A stretch of 64,000 bases of DNA, from contig JAANDG010000521.1 of NCBI GenBank assembly GCA_036852015.1, positions 41,236 through 105,235 on the forward strand, written 5' to 3'. Shown piece after piece: positions 1 to 13,007 of the stretch (the stretch's first letter is position 1; every line of letters begins with the position of its first letter). This DNA comes from Pelodera strongyloides. Lineage: Eukaryota; Nematoda; Chromadorea; Rhabditida; Rhabditidae. The notes under the pieces were generated by a model. It saw nothing but the letters and a program-made list of their open reading frames with translations, did no database searches and was not told the origin of the DNA. Position numbers and translations under genes: made by a program.

Positions 1-801
1 GACATTCAGTTGTAATAGTTCCTTTTACCTAAGCCCAACTGTGATGTTCTTATCTCGTGGCCCATTTTTGTGAGGTAACAATACAATGTCGCCCATATAA
101 CAAAAGATTTAGGGAAATATTTGCAAAACTATGTAAAGCAGGCCAAGATATACACACTTGTATGATACACCTTCCCATTTTTCTTTTACCCGATTGCTAA
201 TCGACTACAGTACAACTGGTTTCGTTATATGTACATTGCTTTCTCTTCATCATATTATTTGATGCACACCTCGGTGTTATTTAATAAATAAATAAATATT
301 CTACCTTAATCACATAGCCATTAATTATTGTATTACTCTCAACTATAACTCCCTTACATCTCAATTACCGTAGTCCTCCTTCTATATATTGGTATTTATA
401 ATTCTTTGTTGACAATAAACATTTCGATATTCACATCAGCTTGCTTATACAGTTAAAGACTCAGAGTACGTGTCCCACGTGAAGACTGCGCATAGCTGCA
501 ACCAGAGATGAAAGAGGACGTATATAGTCTCTCTGTTCTTTGGCTTTCTAACTAAGCACTGAATATGGTTTTCTGATTCGGCACTGGATTGCACCTGTCG
601 CTGTAAAGAGCAAACGGAGGTCGAATCATTATTTTTTCAACTTTAATCAACCATTTCTTTCGCAGTTCTTATTGTTAGCTAGTAACCGATTTTTTTATAT
701 TTTCCAGCTATCCACCTATTTTTTTCTCCCATCCCCGACGTTACAAATACGTACCGTGGTTCTATATGATAGGTTGCTGCTTATTTTTTAGTATAAAAAG
801 T

Positions 802-3800
802 ATGCCGTCAAATGCAACTTTCGATTTAACCTATCCGCAAACAATGATGGTATTCCTACACACTTTCGGTGTATTTTCATTAATATTCAACTCTTTGGGA
901 ATCTACGTTGTATATAAAAAGTCTCCGCGTATTTTGGCCTCGTATAAAAATTGTGTCATCTATATCCAGGTAATTTTCATTCTTTGTAGGGAAGCCTTTT
1001 AAAATGTTGACAATGATAATGATTTTGACCTATAAATATGTTTATGCATACCAGTCCGTAAATAATTTGGTTCATCAGAGAAAACGTGTTTTCTTTAGTT
1101 CTGCTCGACTATTACTGACGTATACCTCACATTCTTTATGTGTCCAATCCCGCTATTTCCTGTTGTGGCCGGTTATACACTTGGAGTGTTGGGCAACGTT
1201 TTCAAAATTAGTTCTCATATACAAATGGTTCGTTCATGTTCCCCCGCTGCTTCCGCTGCTGCCGTTAACTTGACCTGATTACCAAGCTATTTGTACACAC
1301 ACATTTACTAGAACTATTTGATAATTCCAGACGATTGTTCTTTTCCTGATGTGTACTCTGGCTGTAGCGATAGGCACATCGATTCTCATCAAACATCAAG
1401 CCGTTCAACCCCACAACACGAGATTCAAGCTATCGGACAGACTAATATGGACGACGATTATTGCAAAACATGTAGTGTGCTGTTTCTTTAATTTCAGTAC
1501 TTGAAGACCAAGTGAGATCTTTTCCGTGACGAGTAACGATGAATTACACCGATAATTGTTTAGATAAAATTTACCATACCGTCAACAACACTATTTGCCC
1601 TCTCATCGATTCCCAGGGAATTACAAGAACGAACAGTCCTTGAGGTCAGTCTAATTTACCGCTTTTAGAAAAACATTGGTTTCTTATGGTTAGTGGTGAC
1701 AAAACGTAGTCGCAATATCACAACTTTGCATCCCTAAGGCATTTGCCGAGTGTAGGTTGCGTGTAGCAACCGAGCGCCAATATAATATTGCGTCAAAATG
1801 TCGCATTCCAAATACAGTATGACTTAGGAATAAAAAAAAAATCCCTCGGGTGACTAGGAATGTTCGCAAACACTGTTTTGTCCATAGAACTTCACTTATG
1901 ATTGAGAGTAACCCTCGCCTATTCCTGTAAACATAATGTTTTTATTTGATGCTTTTATTTTAATCAGATTTACATTTTCACGTTTCATAGTTATTCATTG
2001 TGGTATTGCCTCGACAAAACTTGTGCGACATTTTATGTTCGTAATAAATGTTATGTTATGTTATGTTATGTTACCGAGGGAAGCGTACGCTTTTTCAAAC
2101 GCGTTGCAACGGGCGGCGCAATTTCTGCCGCAACTTTTCGCAATTCGTTTGGCCAGTTACCGAGGTTTTTGTGTGTATTGTCCCTCCCGCCCCGTGCGTT
2201 TAGGTGTTTTTTCCACAACTATCTAGCAATAAACCATTCCCATTTGCGGGTTATTTCATGTGGTACGTGGGTACCCCAAAAGCGTTTTTCGCCTAGAAAT
2301 TGTTTACGCCGTAGCTAAAAGCACAGTGTTACGTAACATTCCCCTATGTGACCCTGTCACATGTAGAATAAGGTGAATCTGCTCGACGACTGGAACAAAC
2401 TGTATTTTAGGAATTCCCGCTTGCAACATCGATACTCGATTTGGAAACAGTTCAAGTTTATTCTTGGGAGTACAACCCGTTCATTTTATACTTTTTCGGG
2501 TACCTATTGTTCTTGATTATATTTGCTCTGTTTTTTACGCTAGTTACGTCAAATCATATTTTCTACACCCTGGACAAACAAAAGGTTTGACTGACTGACT
2601 TCTACACGAACCTATTAGGAGTATCGGAAATAGTTGGCGCTGATGTTGACTGTAAAACTTCGTCTTGTTTAAGTCTGCGGAGGCTACGTCCGAGTGGCTA
2701 ACGTGAGCATTTTCCAATTCACTATGTGGCAGTGTGGATGAACCCGCGGTCCACAAATAGTAAAGCTAGTGCTCCGTCTGTACTAATCCGTGTCAATGTA
2801 TGTTCATCCTCCCTCAGCCGCTTTTCAGATCTACATGAGTGCCCGTACACTGAAAATGCATCGTCAAACAACGGTGAATTTATTGTTGCAGGCAGGTTTC
2901 TATATGTTCTAAGCGCATTTAGCGAAATACCGGCCGCGTTTTCAAAGTTACTCGAATTTAGCTGGTTTTTTTTATTCAAATTTATGTTTATGTATGTGCA
3001 TAAGCTACATAAGAATGTTGGTGTGCTCGATGTGTTTCAAAAACCGGCCAATAAAAAGAAGAGTTTTTTTTTGCATTTCGCGACAGGTCATTCAAAGGTA
3101 GGTGGCTGTTAGGAGGATTAAGCCGTTTAGAGGATTAGGCTGTTGCTTACTCTATGTTTTCTGAACGCTTTAGATTTTTCAAAGTGGTGTAACTGTAATG
3201 TACTTTAGACGATTTTGATTTTTTTCTGAATGGTTCCTGAGTGCTTTAGGTTAGTGTACCAATGCTGGCGTATTTGGTTCCGGTTGTTATTGTCGTCCTA
3301 GTTATAACGGCAAACATTGACGGCACGCAGAGTAAATTTGTTTCCAATTATAGTTGTAAAGCTGCCTTTTAATTTAAATTAGTCAACTTGAATGGTATCT
3401 CAGCTTTTAGAGTAGCCTGTGTGTGAAATATTTCTAGAAAGCTATTAGAGAGCGTGATCTGGTTCGAATTTTTTTTTTCAGGTCTTTGCAATGCATGCAT
3501 ATGTGTGTTTAGCACCCATTCAGTAATAGCGACATTAGTTATGATCATGTCCAGAAAACAATATCGAAATGGCATTATGGAAATACTAAGTTTTAAGGGC
3601 AAATCTAGTACGGTACATCGTGAGTTCTTTCTATCGTTTTTTTGTGTGTGAGCTTATTCCTCGCCATACGGTGTTAATGTTAGGTTAGGGCTCCCGTCTA
3701 ATTATACTTTTTGAAATAATGTATGACATTAGAACACTACCCAAAAAAAAGTGTTATTATCTACATATTTTTTTTTAGAATCTCAAGTGGACCTGACGCG

Positions 3801-3882
3801 TGAAGAAGGCGCACGGAGCAATGTTGTGCGGGTGGTACGAATTTCGCTGGCCAACAAAGTGCGAACTCACTCTCACGGATAG
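802..3882 (+). CDS. Nematode serpentine chemoreceptor (SRI/SRH-like 7TM GPCR), nine exons
   Basis: This is a predicted seven-transmembrane chemosensory receptor of the nematode Str superfamily, acting at the plasma membrane of sensory cilia. Exons: 802-969, 1099-1227, 1331-1471, 1564-1644, 2411-2584, 2829-2891, 3250-3331, 3482-3619, 3779-3882, giving 360 codons including stop; phases agree throughout. It starts MPSNATFDLTYP. Seven of its nine exons have the same length as those of the minus-strand paralogue at 5371-8152, which identified them. Typical family traits are FFMCPIPLFPVVAGYTLG in exon 2, KHQAVQPH in exon 3, an IPREL.E loop in exon 4 and the last-helix HS..ATL followed by QYR in exon 8. 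Oddities: the paralogue's exon 3 donor is mutated here, so I use a downstream GT that adds ten codons; exon 6 ends at a GC donor (GCAGGT); a TTAAAG-type element sits in intron 6. The last exon is the least certain part. The fold and family are well supported; the ligand is unknown. Confidence 0.82.
2917..3050. repeat. Fold-back element, GCGAAATACCGGCCGG family, degenerate copy in GPCR intron 6
   Basis: The left arm reads AGCGAAATACCGGCC and the right arm GTTTCAAAAACCGGCC, flanking an AT-rich core with GCATAAG and GATGTGTTTCAAA motifs. It matches cleaner copies at 21371-21511 and 27136-27323. The right terminus is eroded. It lies wholly inside the intron. Confidence 0.7.
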
Positions 3883-5370
3883 TTTGAACAATCAAACAAT
3901 GACATGAGTGTGACTGTTAGATATTGAATAATACGACCAACATGTTTTGTTTTGTGCTGCGCAACAACATAAAACACTATTCGGCTAAAAATTAAATAGT
4001 CAAATTAGCAACTTTATTTGGTATAAAAATGATATTAAATCTTTTTTAATTATGATTATTGGGTTTGATTTTCTTATATTACGATTTGGATTTAAATATC
4101 GGTATTAGTGTTTACAATTATGCCTCGGATACTTGCATTGTTCATGCCCCTGCTAGCTATATTTCGATGTTATTTTTTCTTTAATGCCATCATACCAACT
4201 CCCCATTTTTCTTCGAAATAAATAGTTCGTCCATTATTATATTTGCATGATCAATTACTGATCATCCTGTTGTTCTGTTGATCTCTCCTGCGTTGTACCA
4301 ATGACTCAATTCTACTTGTTCCGGTTCTCTTCATTTCATAATAATAATAAATAAATCTTTTACGCCACAAGTGCGTGCACCTTTATTCAAGGGAGTTCAA
4401 ACTTCAATTTCAATGACATGTTCCGCAGAGGTCCTGAGCAGTAGGCGACGAGTTCCAGATGACAAATTGCTCGACGTCTTCGGGCTAGACCCAGGAGGCC
4501 CATAACCACATCAACATGCTACCCTGAGAAACTGATATACATGAAGCATTCTGTATTCTGTATTCCCGGTAATCACCCCTATGCTGATATGTTTGGTGTG
4601 CAGCGTATTCTGATGAGTTCGGGCTGTTTAGTGATGGAGAGTGATGAGCGGCCCGTCACAATCCATCAGGTGTCAGACCAAACAGGTAGCCTAAAGGGCC
4701 ACCAATATAAACCATGTTTATTATTTGGTCACAATTCATACAAAAGGTGTTTATTACAATATATACAAACTAGATGTCATTTAGATTCACAAGTACCAAG
4801 AATGTGCACATGTGCAGAAATCATAAGTGTTGGTGCCCTCAGCGCATGCTAACGGCGCCCCCACATTGTGTTTTACTAGGCTTGCTCAACTCGTGAGCTG
4901 GATATTCATAATACTTAGTATTACTAATCGTAAGCTTTCTCACCCAAACGAGGACTAACATCAATTATTCATTCCAAGGACGATATGCGGATACAAACCC
5001 TTGTTTTCGCTGTGATTTGCCTTTGTCGAGAAATTGGTCTCTCCGAATGGATTACTCATCTATCGATCTAGTCCAGACAAACTCATTATTTATAAACGTT
5101 ACTACTTAATTTGCAAACGGTTACTAATTTATAAACGTTACTAAACGTTACTGAGAATAAACACTTTCGTAAGACAGCTCAGTAAACCTTTTCATGACTT
5201 TTCGCTGAAGATGCTGGATACTATCTAATTTCTGAACAGAGTACGTATAGTAGTAGTCCTTTGCACTTGGGTGCCAGGCGCTGATGAGCTGTGCGTTTCT
5301 GCAATATATACTACATATTATAGAACCAACTAAACGAAACGTGAGAAACTAAGGGGTAGGCCTAAGGCAG
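3883..5370. other. Intergenic stretch between the two convergent receptor genes; no gene seen
   Basis: I see no exon chain on either strand. It holds a short ATAATAATAAATAAAT run near 4340 and, at about 4690-4800, a fragment that resembles the 58384-58780 inverted-repeat element (both carry AAAGGG followed by a shared TTATTACAATATATACAAAC stretch). It must also contain the 3' ends of both receptor transcripts. Confidence 0.6.
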
Positions 5371-8152
5371 CTAGTTGGGTGCTAGAAAATAGTTGCAGGC
5401 TGTGCTTTCGAGGAGAAAGGTGACAAGCAAGTACTTACGAGTGAAAATTCGGGTATCTTTTTTCGGAAAAAATATTTCCACGCATCCGTCTCTATACTGT
5501 TTAACTGTTAATAACAGGACGAGGGTTGCAAGGACTGAGTGAACGCTAAAAATGCAAATGCACGCATTGCAGAGATCTGAAATTATCTGAATTTAGCACA
5601 GCACATAGCGTCGTAAGTCTTGTGCTGACGTACACTTCACTGGGCCTCATCCTTTAATTTGTAGTAAAATGTAGATTTCCCTAACTCGGCATTGTAAACC
5701 CGAATGTTACCTTGCGTTCCACTAATGTTCAGCACCAATACGGTCGTAACGATAGCAACGGGAACAACGAAGGCAATCAGTGGTACGGTGATCTGGAAAC
5801 ATTAGCTATATCTGGTATGGCTACGTATGGATACGCTTGACTTGACCACTCATTCCTTGTCCCGTACCACAAGTAACAGCTGCCAATCTATGGCTGTTAC
5901 GTCCATACCTTACAACGGAAAAAAGAGTGCCCATGAATTTGGACACAACTACCTGCATTAGAAGATTTTTCGTCGTTTGTCGATGCATTTTTAATGTTTG
6001 CTCGCTCATATGCACCTAAAATACTTGTCATATTAGGGTTTACGTTTGGCTTGGTTCACGTTCGTTGTGAAAAATAGGTTATCATCGAACGTGCGTGTCT
6101 TGTGCCAATACAATACAGCCATCCAGTTTCTAATAACATTGTTGTGCCTCATTTAAGATGTGCTTCATTTAAAAGCTGTCCCCCGCGCCCGAAACTGACG
6201 ACACCGACAAACTGTTTAACATACCTTTTGTTGATCTAGAACGTAGAAGATATGGAGACCAAGCATCGTGATGATCAGCGTGGCAGAAATAGGAATCATA
6301 ACAAGAACACAAAAGAAAGCGAAAATGTAGCGACTGTGCTTCCACGAATAAATTACCACTGTTTTCAGCTCCAATATGGCAATGGCGAGTGGATATTCCT
6401 TGAAGTAAAATAGTTTTCAACCAATGTCATAACATACAACAAACATACGGTAAAAGTAAAAGTAAGTAACAAAGCCTGGTTCGAAATCCCGATGAAGCAT
6501 AACAATGTTGATTACAACAATGTTTTGGGATAGAAAACAGTGTACTTTGGGCTCACTTTGGGCACAGGTACGCGTTTTCAAGCACAAGCAGCGAGAACTT
6601 CTGATGTTGCTGCTATCTTCCCCAATTTTCAGTGCAATAAAAATCGGTTTTCGCAACAACCTAGTAGTTTTAATCTAGTAGTTTTCTAGTAGAAAAACGG
6701 GATTTTTTTTTAAAAAAGTGGACTTGAGCCTATAACACGCGTAGACTAAACATAGAAGAAGAAGACATGATAGCTGATATTCGATAGTTGGTTCAAGCTT
6801 TCATACCTCTCTAACTGTGGCTTCTTGGATGTCCCGTGGGATTTCGCACAAAGCGTATAGGACGGTTATTGGTAAAACGAATTTGGCCTGAATGGCAACA
6901 TTTAGAAATAGTACACACTCAGATAAATATTTACTGGCTGACACCGATAAAGGTTAACCAAATCGTTTCTAATTTCATGCTCTTTGCCACATCACGACGT
7001 TTTGTGTCTGCACCAACTACAGAAAATAAAATACCCTGGATTTACCTTTATTATGACAAAGGTGAACCATAGCACCTTACGAGGCAACTTGAAAATGGAA
7101 GAGTGTGGCTGAACTGCCTGATGTTTTATTAGAAAAGAGCAACATGTGGCTCCTGCTACGCTGTTCATAAGAGCCAACATTATCGTCTGAAAAAAATACA
7201 TCGAAAGTATCAGTATCTTATTTAATAAAGGAGAAGCGTTTGTTTGAATGTCAATAATTGGGATTATCTCAAATCTGCTTTCGGGTATAAAATGAGCGTC
7301 AGATAATGGTGTTCGGCAAGTCTGAACAGCGCAATTTATTTTGCTTGTTTCAGGCGTTTGGTATACGTAGGACAACTTTTCCCAACTCCGAAAAAAAGGA
7401 ACAATCGACTTTCAACTTTAGCAAATACGTTTCAGACGTTTCACATTAATATGGAATTTTTTGTGGTATCGTTATTCTATATTTTAAATATTAAATATTA
7501 AATATTTATTAACACATAAAATGTGCATGTCAATAATCAATTTTATTAATTATTAACACAAACAACTCACTTTCAAAATAAAATTAAAATTACCATTTGA
7601 ATGTGACTGCTTATTCTAAACAACTCGCTGAGGAGCCCGAGCGTATAACCAGCGACTATCGGAAACAGTGGTATTGGACACATGAAGAAGCTGAGGTAAA
7701 CGTCCGTCATAGTTGACCAAATCTAAAGACTACGCATGTAACTGGTATGTACTTAAATACATAAATCTTTTACGCATGAGAGTTATCTTTCATGATGCAA
7801 GAATCGCTGGTTATACGCTGGAGCTCCTCAGCTAGCGTATAACGGGCGAATTCATTCCATGGTAGTGGTAGTACACGGTTTCAAAGCTTTCTGACTTGTT
7901 CCACAGAGGTCTCTACTTGTGTACAGTTAATCGCTGGAGCGCATACATATGTATAATATAAAACAACTACTCAAACAACTTCACCTGAATGTATATAACA
8001 CAATTTCTATGCGTCGTAAGTGATTTTGGTGATTTCTTATAAACGACGTACATGCCCAATAAGTTGATGATAAATGAGCAAGTACCGAATATGTGAAGAG
8101 AGATAACCATAGCCAGAGGGTAGGAGAGATCGAACGTAGCGTTTGACGGCAT
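5371..8152 (-). CDS. Nematode serpentine chemoreceptor (SRI/SRH-like 7TM GPCR), nine exons
   Basis: This is a predicted 318-residue chemosensory GPCR. Exons in order of translation: 8152-7985, 7722-7594, 7186-7076, 6887-6807, 6398-6225, 6015-5953, 5792-5711, 5576-5439, 5381-5371. Lengths sum to 957 nt and every junction keeps phase with GT-AG sites. It starts MPSNATFDLSYPL. Exon 2 carries TDVYLSFFMCPIPLFPIVAG, exon 3 KHQAVQPH, exon 4 CEIPRDIQEATVRE, exon 6 MHRQTTKNLLMQ (the intracellular helix before TM6), exon 7 IPL-type TM6, and exon 8 FSVHSVLATLV with KQYRDG at the end of TM7. About 320 residues is normal for the family. It is the intact partner of the plus-strand gene at 802-3882, so the pair is a tail-to-tail inverted duplication. 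The last exon is only 11 nt and therefore less sure. SRI versus SRH assignment is from memory of family motifs. Confidence 0.88.
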
Positions 8153-8392
8153 AGCGTGAACACTGGAAAATAGATTCTGAAGACTGGGTTAGACTCCCGA
8201 GTAATACTACTTACCAACTTGACTTTCGGCTAACTGGAAGTGACACATAAACCTTCCGTAGATTCTTAGTTGGTGTAAACCTATGCAATCAACTGTTCAT
8301 ATATCAGCACTGGAAGACCTGGCTTCGTCAGAAACACAAAATATAAGTAATTCTCCGTAATTCTCCGTAAGAATTGTCATCTCACAGTTAAT

Positions 8393-8531
8393 GGGGTTTC
8401 CATGTATGGTGAAAATTTACAGTATTTTGGAACTACACGAATTTTTTTTTCATATTATATATGCAGGTTTCGTGTAGAAATACGGTAGTATTGACAGAAT
8501 CACACCGACTTTTTGGTATACTGGAAACCCC
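8393..8531. repeat. Fold-back element, GGGGTTTCCATGTATGG family
   Basis: A GGGGTTTCCATGTATGG left end is matched by an inverted right end (CTGGAAACCCC), with internal inverted ACACGAA/TTCGTGT segments. Related ends occur near 19060, 27955, 40935 and at the right edge of the window (63978). Confidence 0.65.
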
Positions 8532-8559
8532 ATAATGAGAATGAAATAAGAATACGACA

Positions 8560-9005
8560 TTAAAGGAAGAGGCCCATGAGAAAAAAGTTGTCCTTAATTT
8601 ACTTACACAGGATGTCCGGAATTTTAGAAATACTTCTGTGAAAACAGCATTTATTTACACCCAGAACTCAGAGAGTTATTCCCCGGCAAACTGTTCGGCC
8701 AGGTACCGTAGTCAGAACGTTTTTACGGTTTATATCCGTTCATTTTCATCCTTTCTCTTCAAAATAATGTCAAAACGAATGAGAATCATGCATATGATAT
8801 TAACAGGGCGTTTCCAATACTGTAAACTGTAATACCCAAAGGCGCAAAAATTGATTCTGACTACGGTACCGGGCCGAACAGTTTGCCGGAGAATAACTTT
8901 GCGAGTTCTAGGTGTAAAGGTTTTCACAGAAGTATTACTTAAATTCCGGACATCCTGTGTAAGTAAATTAAGGACAACTTTTTTCTCATGGGCCCCTCCC
9001 TTTAA
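8560..9005. repeat. 446-bp TTAA-ended inverted-repeat element (family 2)
   Basis: It begins TTAAAGGAAGAGGCCCATGA and ends with the inverse, CCCTCCCTTTAA. Arms of roughly 200 bases are nearly perfect complements and include AGTTGTCCTTAATTTACTT and AGGATGTCCGGAATTT. There is no coding capacity beyond chance, so I read it as a non-autonomous DNA transposon (MITE). A second copy is at 26683-27139. Confidence 0.85.
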
Positions 9006-9415
9006 ATGTATAATCACAGAACATTCACAGAACATTTACTATTTACACTTACTTATTAATTATTCTTTACATAATTGTGAGCAGGTGGAAGCGAAACTAC
9101 GTATGTACTTTTCTCAAATAATGTGATAGAGGCGTTGGGGTGAAATGTTTGGAGAACGGATTTGTGGAGATTAAGTTGTGATGTTTAAATCTGCGTTATT
9201 CACTTGGACACGTATCGGAAACCGTATCGGACAGCGGACAACTGGGGTACCGCAGCCTAGCTAAGTGGGAAATAGCGTTACAGATTAGCTTTTTGAGCAA
9301 GCTCTCCTGCCTCGGGGAGCAAAGGTAATTTCATTCAATTTTCACATTGTCGGCCATGCTATCAATAGTAATTATTCCAAATGATGCATATTCAAGGGAA
9401 CCTATCCCTTTAATG

Positions 9416-9417
<2 letters not shown>

Positions 9418-9446
<29 letters not shown>

Positions 9447-9530
9447 ATATATATAATGATATATATATATATTTAATTTAATGATATTATATATATAATA
9501 TATATGATATATAATGATATATATATATAT
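9418..9530. repeat. AT microsatellite with imperfect palindromes
   Basis: The stretch is almost entirely (AT)n, broken by GATAT and TTTAATTTAATG. It is followed at about 9560-9610 by a GTGTAATAAATTATTATTA tail resembling ends seen near 262-300 and 39530-39567. Confidence 0.85.
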
Positions 9531-9822
9531 ATGTCTTCACTGTATTTATTGTCTTAATTATGTATGTTTGTGCGCACCTTTGTGGTGTAATAAATTATTA
9601 TTATTATATATATCAGTGATTGATCACAACATTTTGAACCATAAGAAAGCTTGGCTTGTGACTTGAACTGTACTGTGAATCAAAAGATGTTATATGACAA
9701 TTTTACCGATGTTGGATCTCAGCAATACGATGACCATAATTTTCACCAGTAAAGAGGAAAATAATAGCCGAAATATAATATGCTTTATGCAATTGTCATG
9801 ATCGCCATATCAGACCTCCCTT

Positions 9823-10001
9823 TTAAAGGAGGAGGCTCACGAGAATGAAGTGCTCAAATAGTTTCCTTTTATCGAAATATAATGGCTCCTTCCAAGTAAA
9901 AGCTTTTCTTTGTAAAGCATGTCTTTCGGAATTTAATACCATCATCTTTCGATAAAAGGAAACTATTTGAGCACTTCATTCTCGTGAGCCTCCTCCTTTA
10001 A
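9823..10001. repeat. 179-bp TTAA-ended inverted-repeat element
   Basis: It starts TTAAAGGAGGAGGCTCACGA and ends with its inverse, GAGCCTCCTCCTTTAA. Arms of about 60 bases include TGAAGTGCTCAAATAGTTTC and its complement. The short core has no open frame. This is a MITE. Confidence 0.85.
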
Positions 10002-12909
10002 ACAACCATCTCCGTCTCCTTCAGTAATAACCAATTTTGAATTGATGCTGGTGTTACTCAAGAACTCACATTATTAATTTAAAAAATATATAATTGCAGT
10101 CTTCCCGACACTTTACAAAAATTTTCATGCTTATGGTGTTTCAGACGATAATAGCCCCGGGGAGCGGGAGGGTGTTTTCTATCGCACGCTCTGCCGTAGC
10201 CCGTTTGTAGTCTGTAGCCTGTTTGATAGGGCGTTTTCGCATTAGTGTGGGATTCATTGCATAGTACACGTCAGCTTTAGGCGCGTGGTTAGATTGGATA
10301 GTTGAATTTTTAAATTGCCTTCAGTATCTGTAGTATTTCTAGGCTTCATACTAATCATACAGACTTCCATTATGCGTTACGCACAATTTTTTGCAATACC
10401 TTTTCTACAGTAAGTACTACTTTGATACAAAGGTGAAAGTACACTCATCTAGGGTAATTTACATATGTTAGGCAAAAATTGGTTAACGTAAAATTTTTAT
10501 TTCCTAACTAATTTGCATACGCAATTATGTGCTAACAGTAATTTGGCATATTGATTTTAATAGTTCCGGATTGTTCTACAAAAAATGATGTAACATAGGT
10601 TGAACTACTTTTTTAGTTAGTTTATACCTCGTTGACCTTTGCTGCTTTGCTTCAATGTTTGCACTGTATAATTTTGCGCAACGGTCATCTAGATAAGGCA
10701 GCTACGAGCACACACTTAATCGCTATCGATCAATTTATTGCAAATTCTAATAAGCACAAGGTTTACATCTAAACAAAACTAATAAATAAACCAAATCTAC
10801 GTGCTCCATAATTGTTTCTACCCTGATTATTGTTTTTTTTTTCCCTAATGATTACTGTCACCTTTACACATATTAAACATATTTATGCATAGTACTAGTA
10901 TAGTCTCTATAATATACCCGCTTATGACATGCTCACCTTCGTAGTGTATACTTTTTGTAATTATCTAGATGTAGATGTATCTACTTTGTATTTGGATTAC
11001 ATTGGTCTTGGTTTGATTGAACACTGATGTTCTATATTGATGATAAACTAATCATGCTAATTATAATTTACTTCCTTTATTTTTAGCATGCTTCCCCGGT
11101 CAGTGCTTCTCTCGGTCGCCTGTTTACTTGTGGTGGTCTCAGCCCAAGCCCCAGGAGAGGCCAAGCCCAAGGGCCCAAAAGTCACCGATAAGGTACTGTA
11201 ATTCAAACTTCAATTACCTGTGTTATATGCTGACTTCATTTAAGACAATAGCAATCCTCTTTCTAGAATTCCAGCCACACTGTTCTGTATTTTTAGAGTA
11301 GTTGAAAATTCAACAATAACCATAATTGGGACGAAGTCCAATTGCATACATTAACCAAGTCTGGGTATAGTATTTCGTGCGATTTATGCAGTACCATCTT
11401 AATTCTGGTACGATCCTCTCTGAAGCACCTTTTGTTGTAATTTGTAATATGTATATCAATTCTATAGGTCTGGTTCGACATCGCTATTGGTGGCACCCCG
11501 ATTGGCCGTATCACAATTGGTCTCTTTGGAAAGACTGTGCCCATAACGGCCACCAACTTCATCGAACTTGCCAAGGTACGTATTTCCAATCATAAATGTT
11601 GTGACTGGCTTTGGCTTTAAGTTTATCAGTAAAGTTTACAGAAACTCGGCTCTCTTTTACTATTTTATGTTGAGTTATAGGTATAGGTAATAGGCACCGC
11701 TAATACTTAGCGTACTCTGCCTGGGTGCGTATTCTTACTAATTATGTAACTCAAGATTCGCCTTGTGACAGCTACTTTTTTTTGTAGAAGCCAAAGGGCG
11801 AGGGCTTCGTGGGTAGCAAGTTCCACCGCGTCATCAAGGACTTCATGATCCAGGGAGGAGACTTCACCAAGGGTGATGGAACTGGAGGACGGTAAGCTTA
11901 AACCTAAGCCTAAGCCTAAGCCTAGGTCCCAGCGTCAACATAAGCCTTGTCTAAATATGAGCCGGAACTTAAGCCTTGTAAAAAATTACACGCTATTCGA
12001 TTGAACAATATCAGAGTCAACGACAGTACAATATCAGACTCGAGGGTCCCTTGGAGTAGTAAATGTGAAATTATTCTGTCTCTTTGATCTCATTTCAGTT
12101 CAATCTACGGTGAGAAGTTTGCCGACGAGAACTTCAAGTTGAAGCACTACGGCGCCGGATGGTTGAGCATGGCAAATGCAGGTATATTTTTTAGAAGTTC
12201 TCTTTTTGCGGCTTTGCTGAAAATATAATTAGCAGGTTACTTTTCTCAGTGAATTATCTCCCTGAGTACGTTTTTCTGTAACTTCATATTGGTACCATAT
12301 TTTTCTGCACATCTTCCTATACTTTGAAACTTAAATAAGAATGACGAATTTATCGTTTATGATGCTAAGTTATGTTGACTTGGTTTGCTTTCAGGTAAGG
12401 ACACCAATGGTTCCCAGTTCTTCCTCACAGTGAAGAAAACGACGTGGTTGGATGGTCGTCACGTTGTTTTCGGAAAGGTTCTCGAGGGTATGGATGTTGT
12501 CAGAAAGGTGGGAAATTTCGAAGTTTATACTTCTCTTCGTCGAGGTTTGGAAGTTTGGAGGTCGAAGTTTGAATGGAGTCTTTCTGATTGTAAGCTTAAA
12601 TTGTCCCAAGCTAATTTATATATTCAGAGAGATGTTATGGCAGTTATCTACGTTGCATACATTTGCAAAACTGTACTACGTTGCATATATTTTTCTCATG
12701 AATTGTATATGTGCGTAATAAATTATAATTATAATAATTATAATAATTATAATATAGAAATAGAAGACTGTAGATAAGATAGTAATATATATATATATAT
12801 ATATATATACAATTAGTTGATTTTAGGTTGAAGCGACTCCCACTGGTGCAAATGATAAACCAGTCGAGGATGTCGTTATTACGGCAGCTGGTCATGAGGT
12901 ACGTGTATG

Positions 12910-13007
<98 letters not shown>
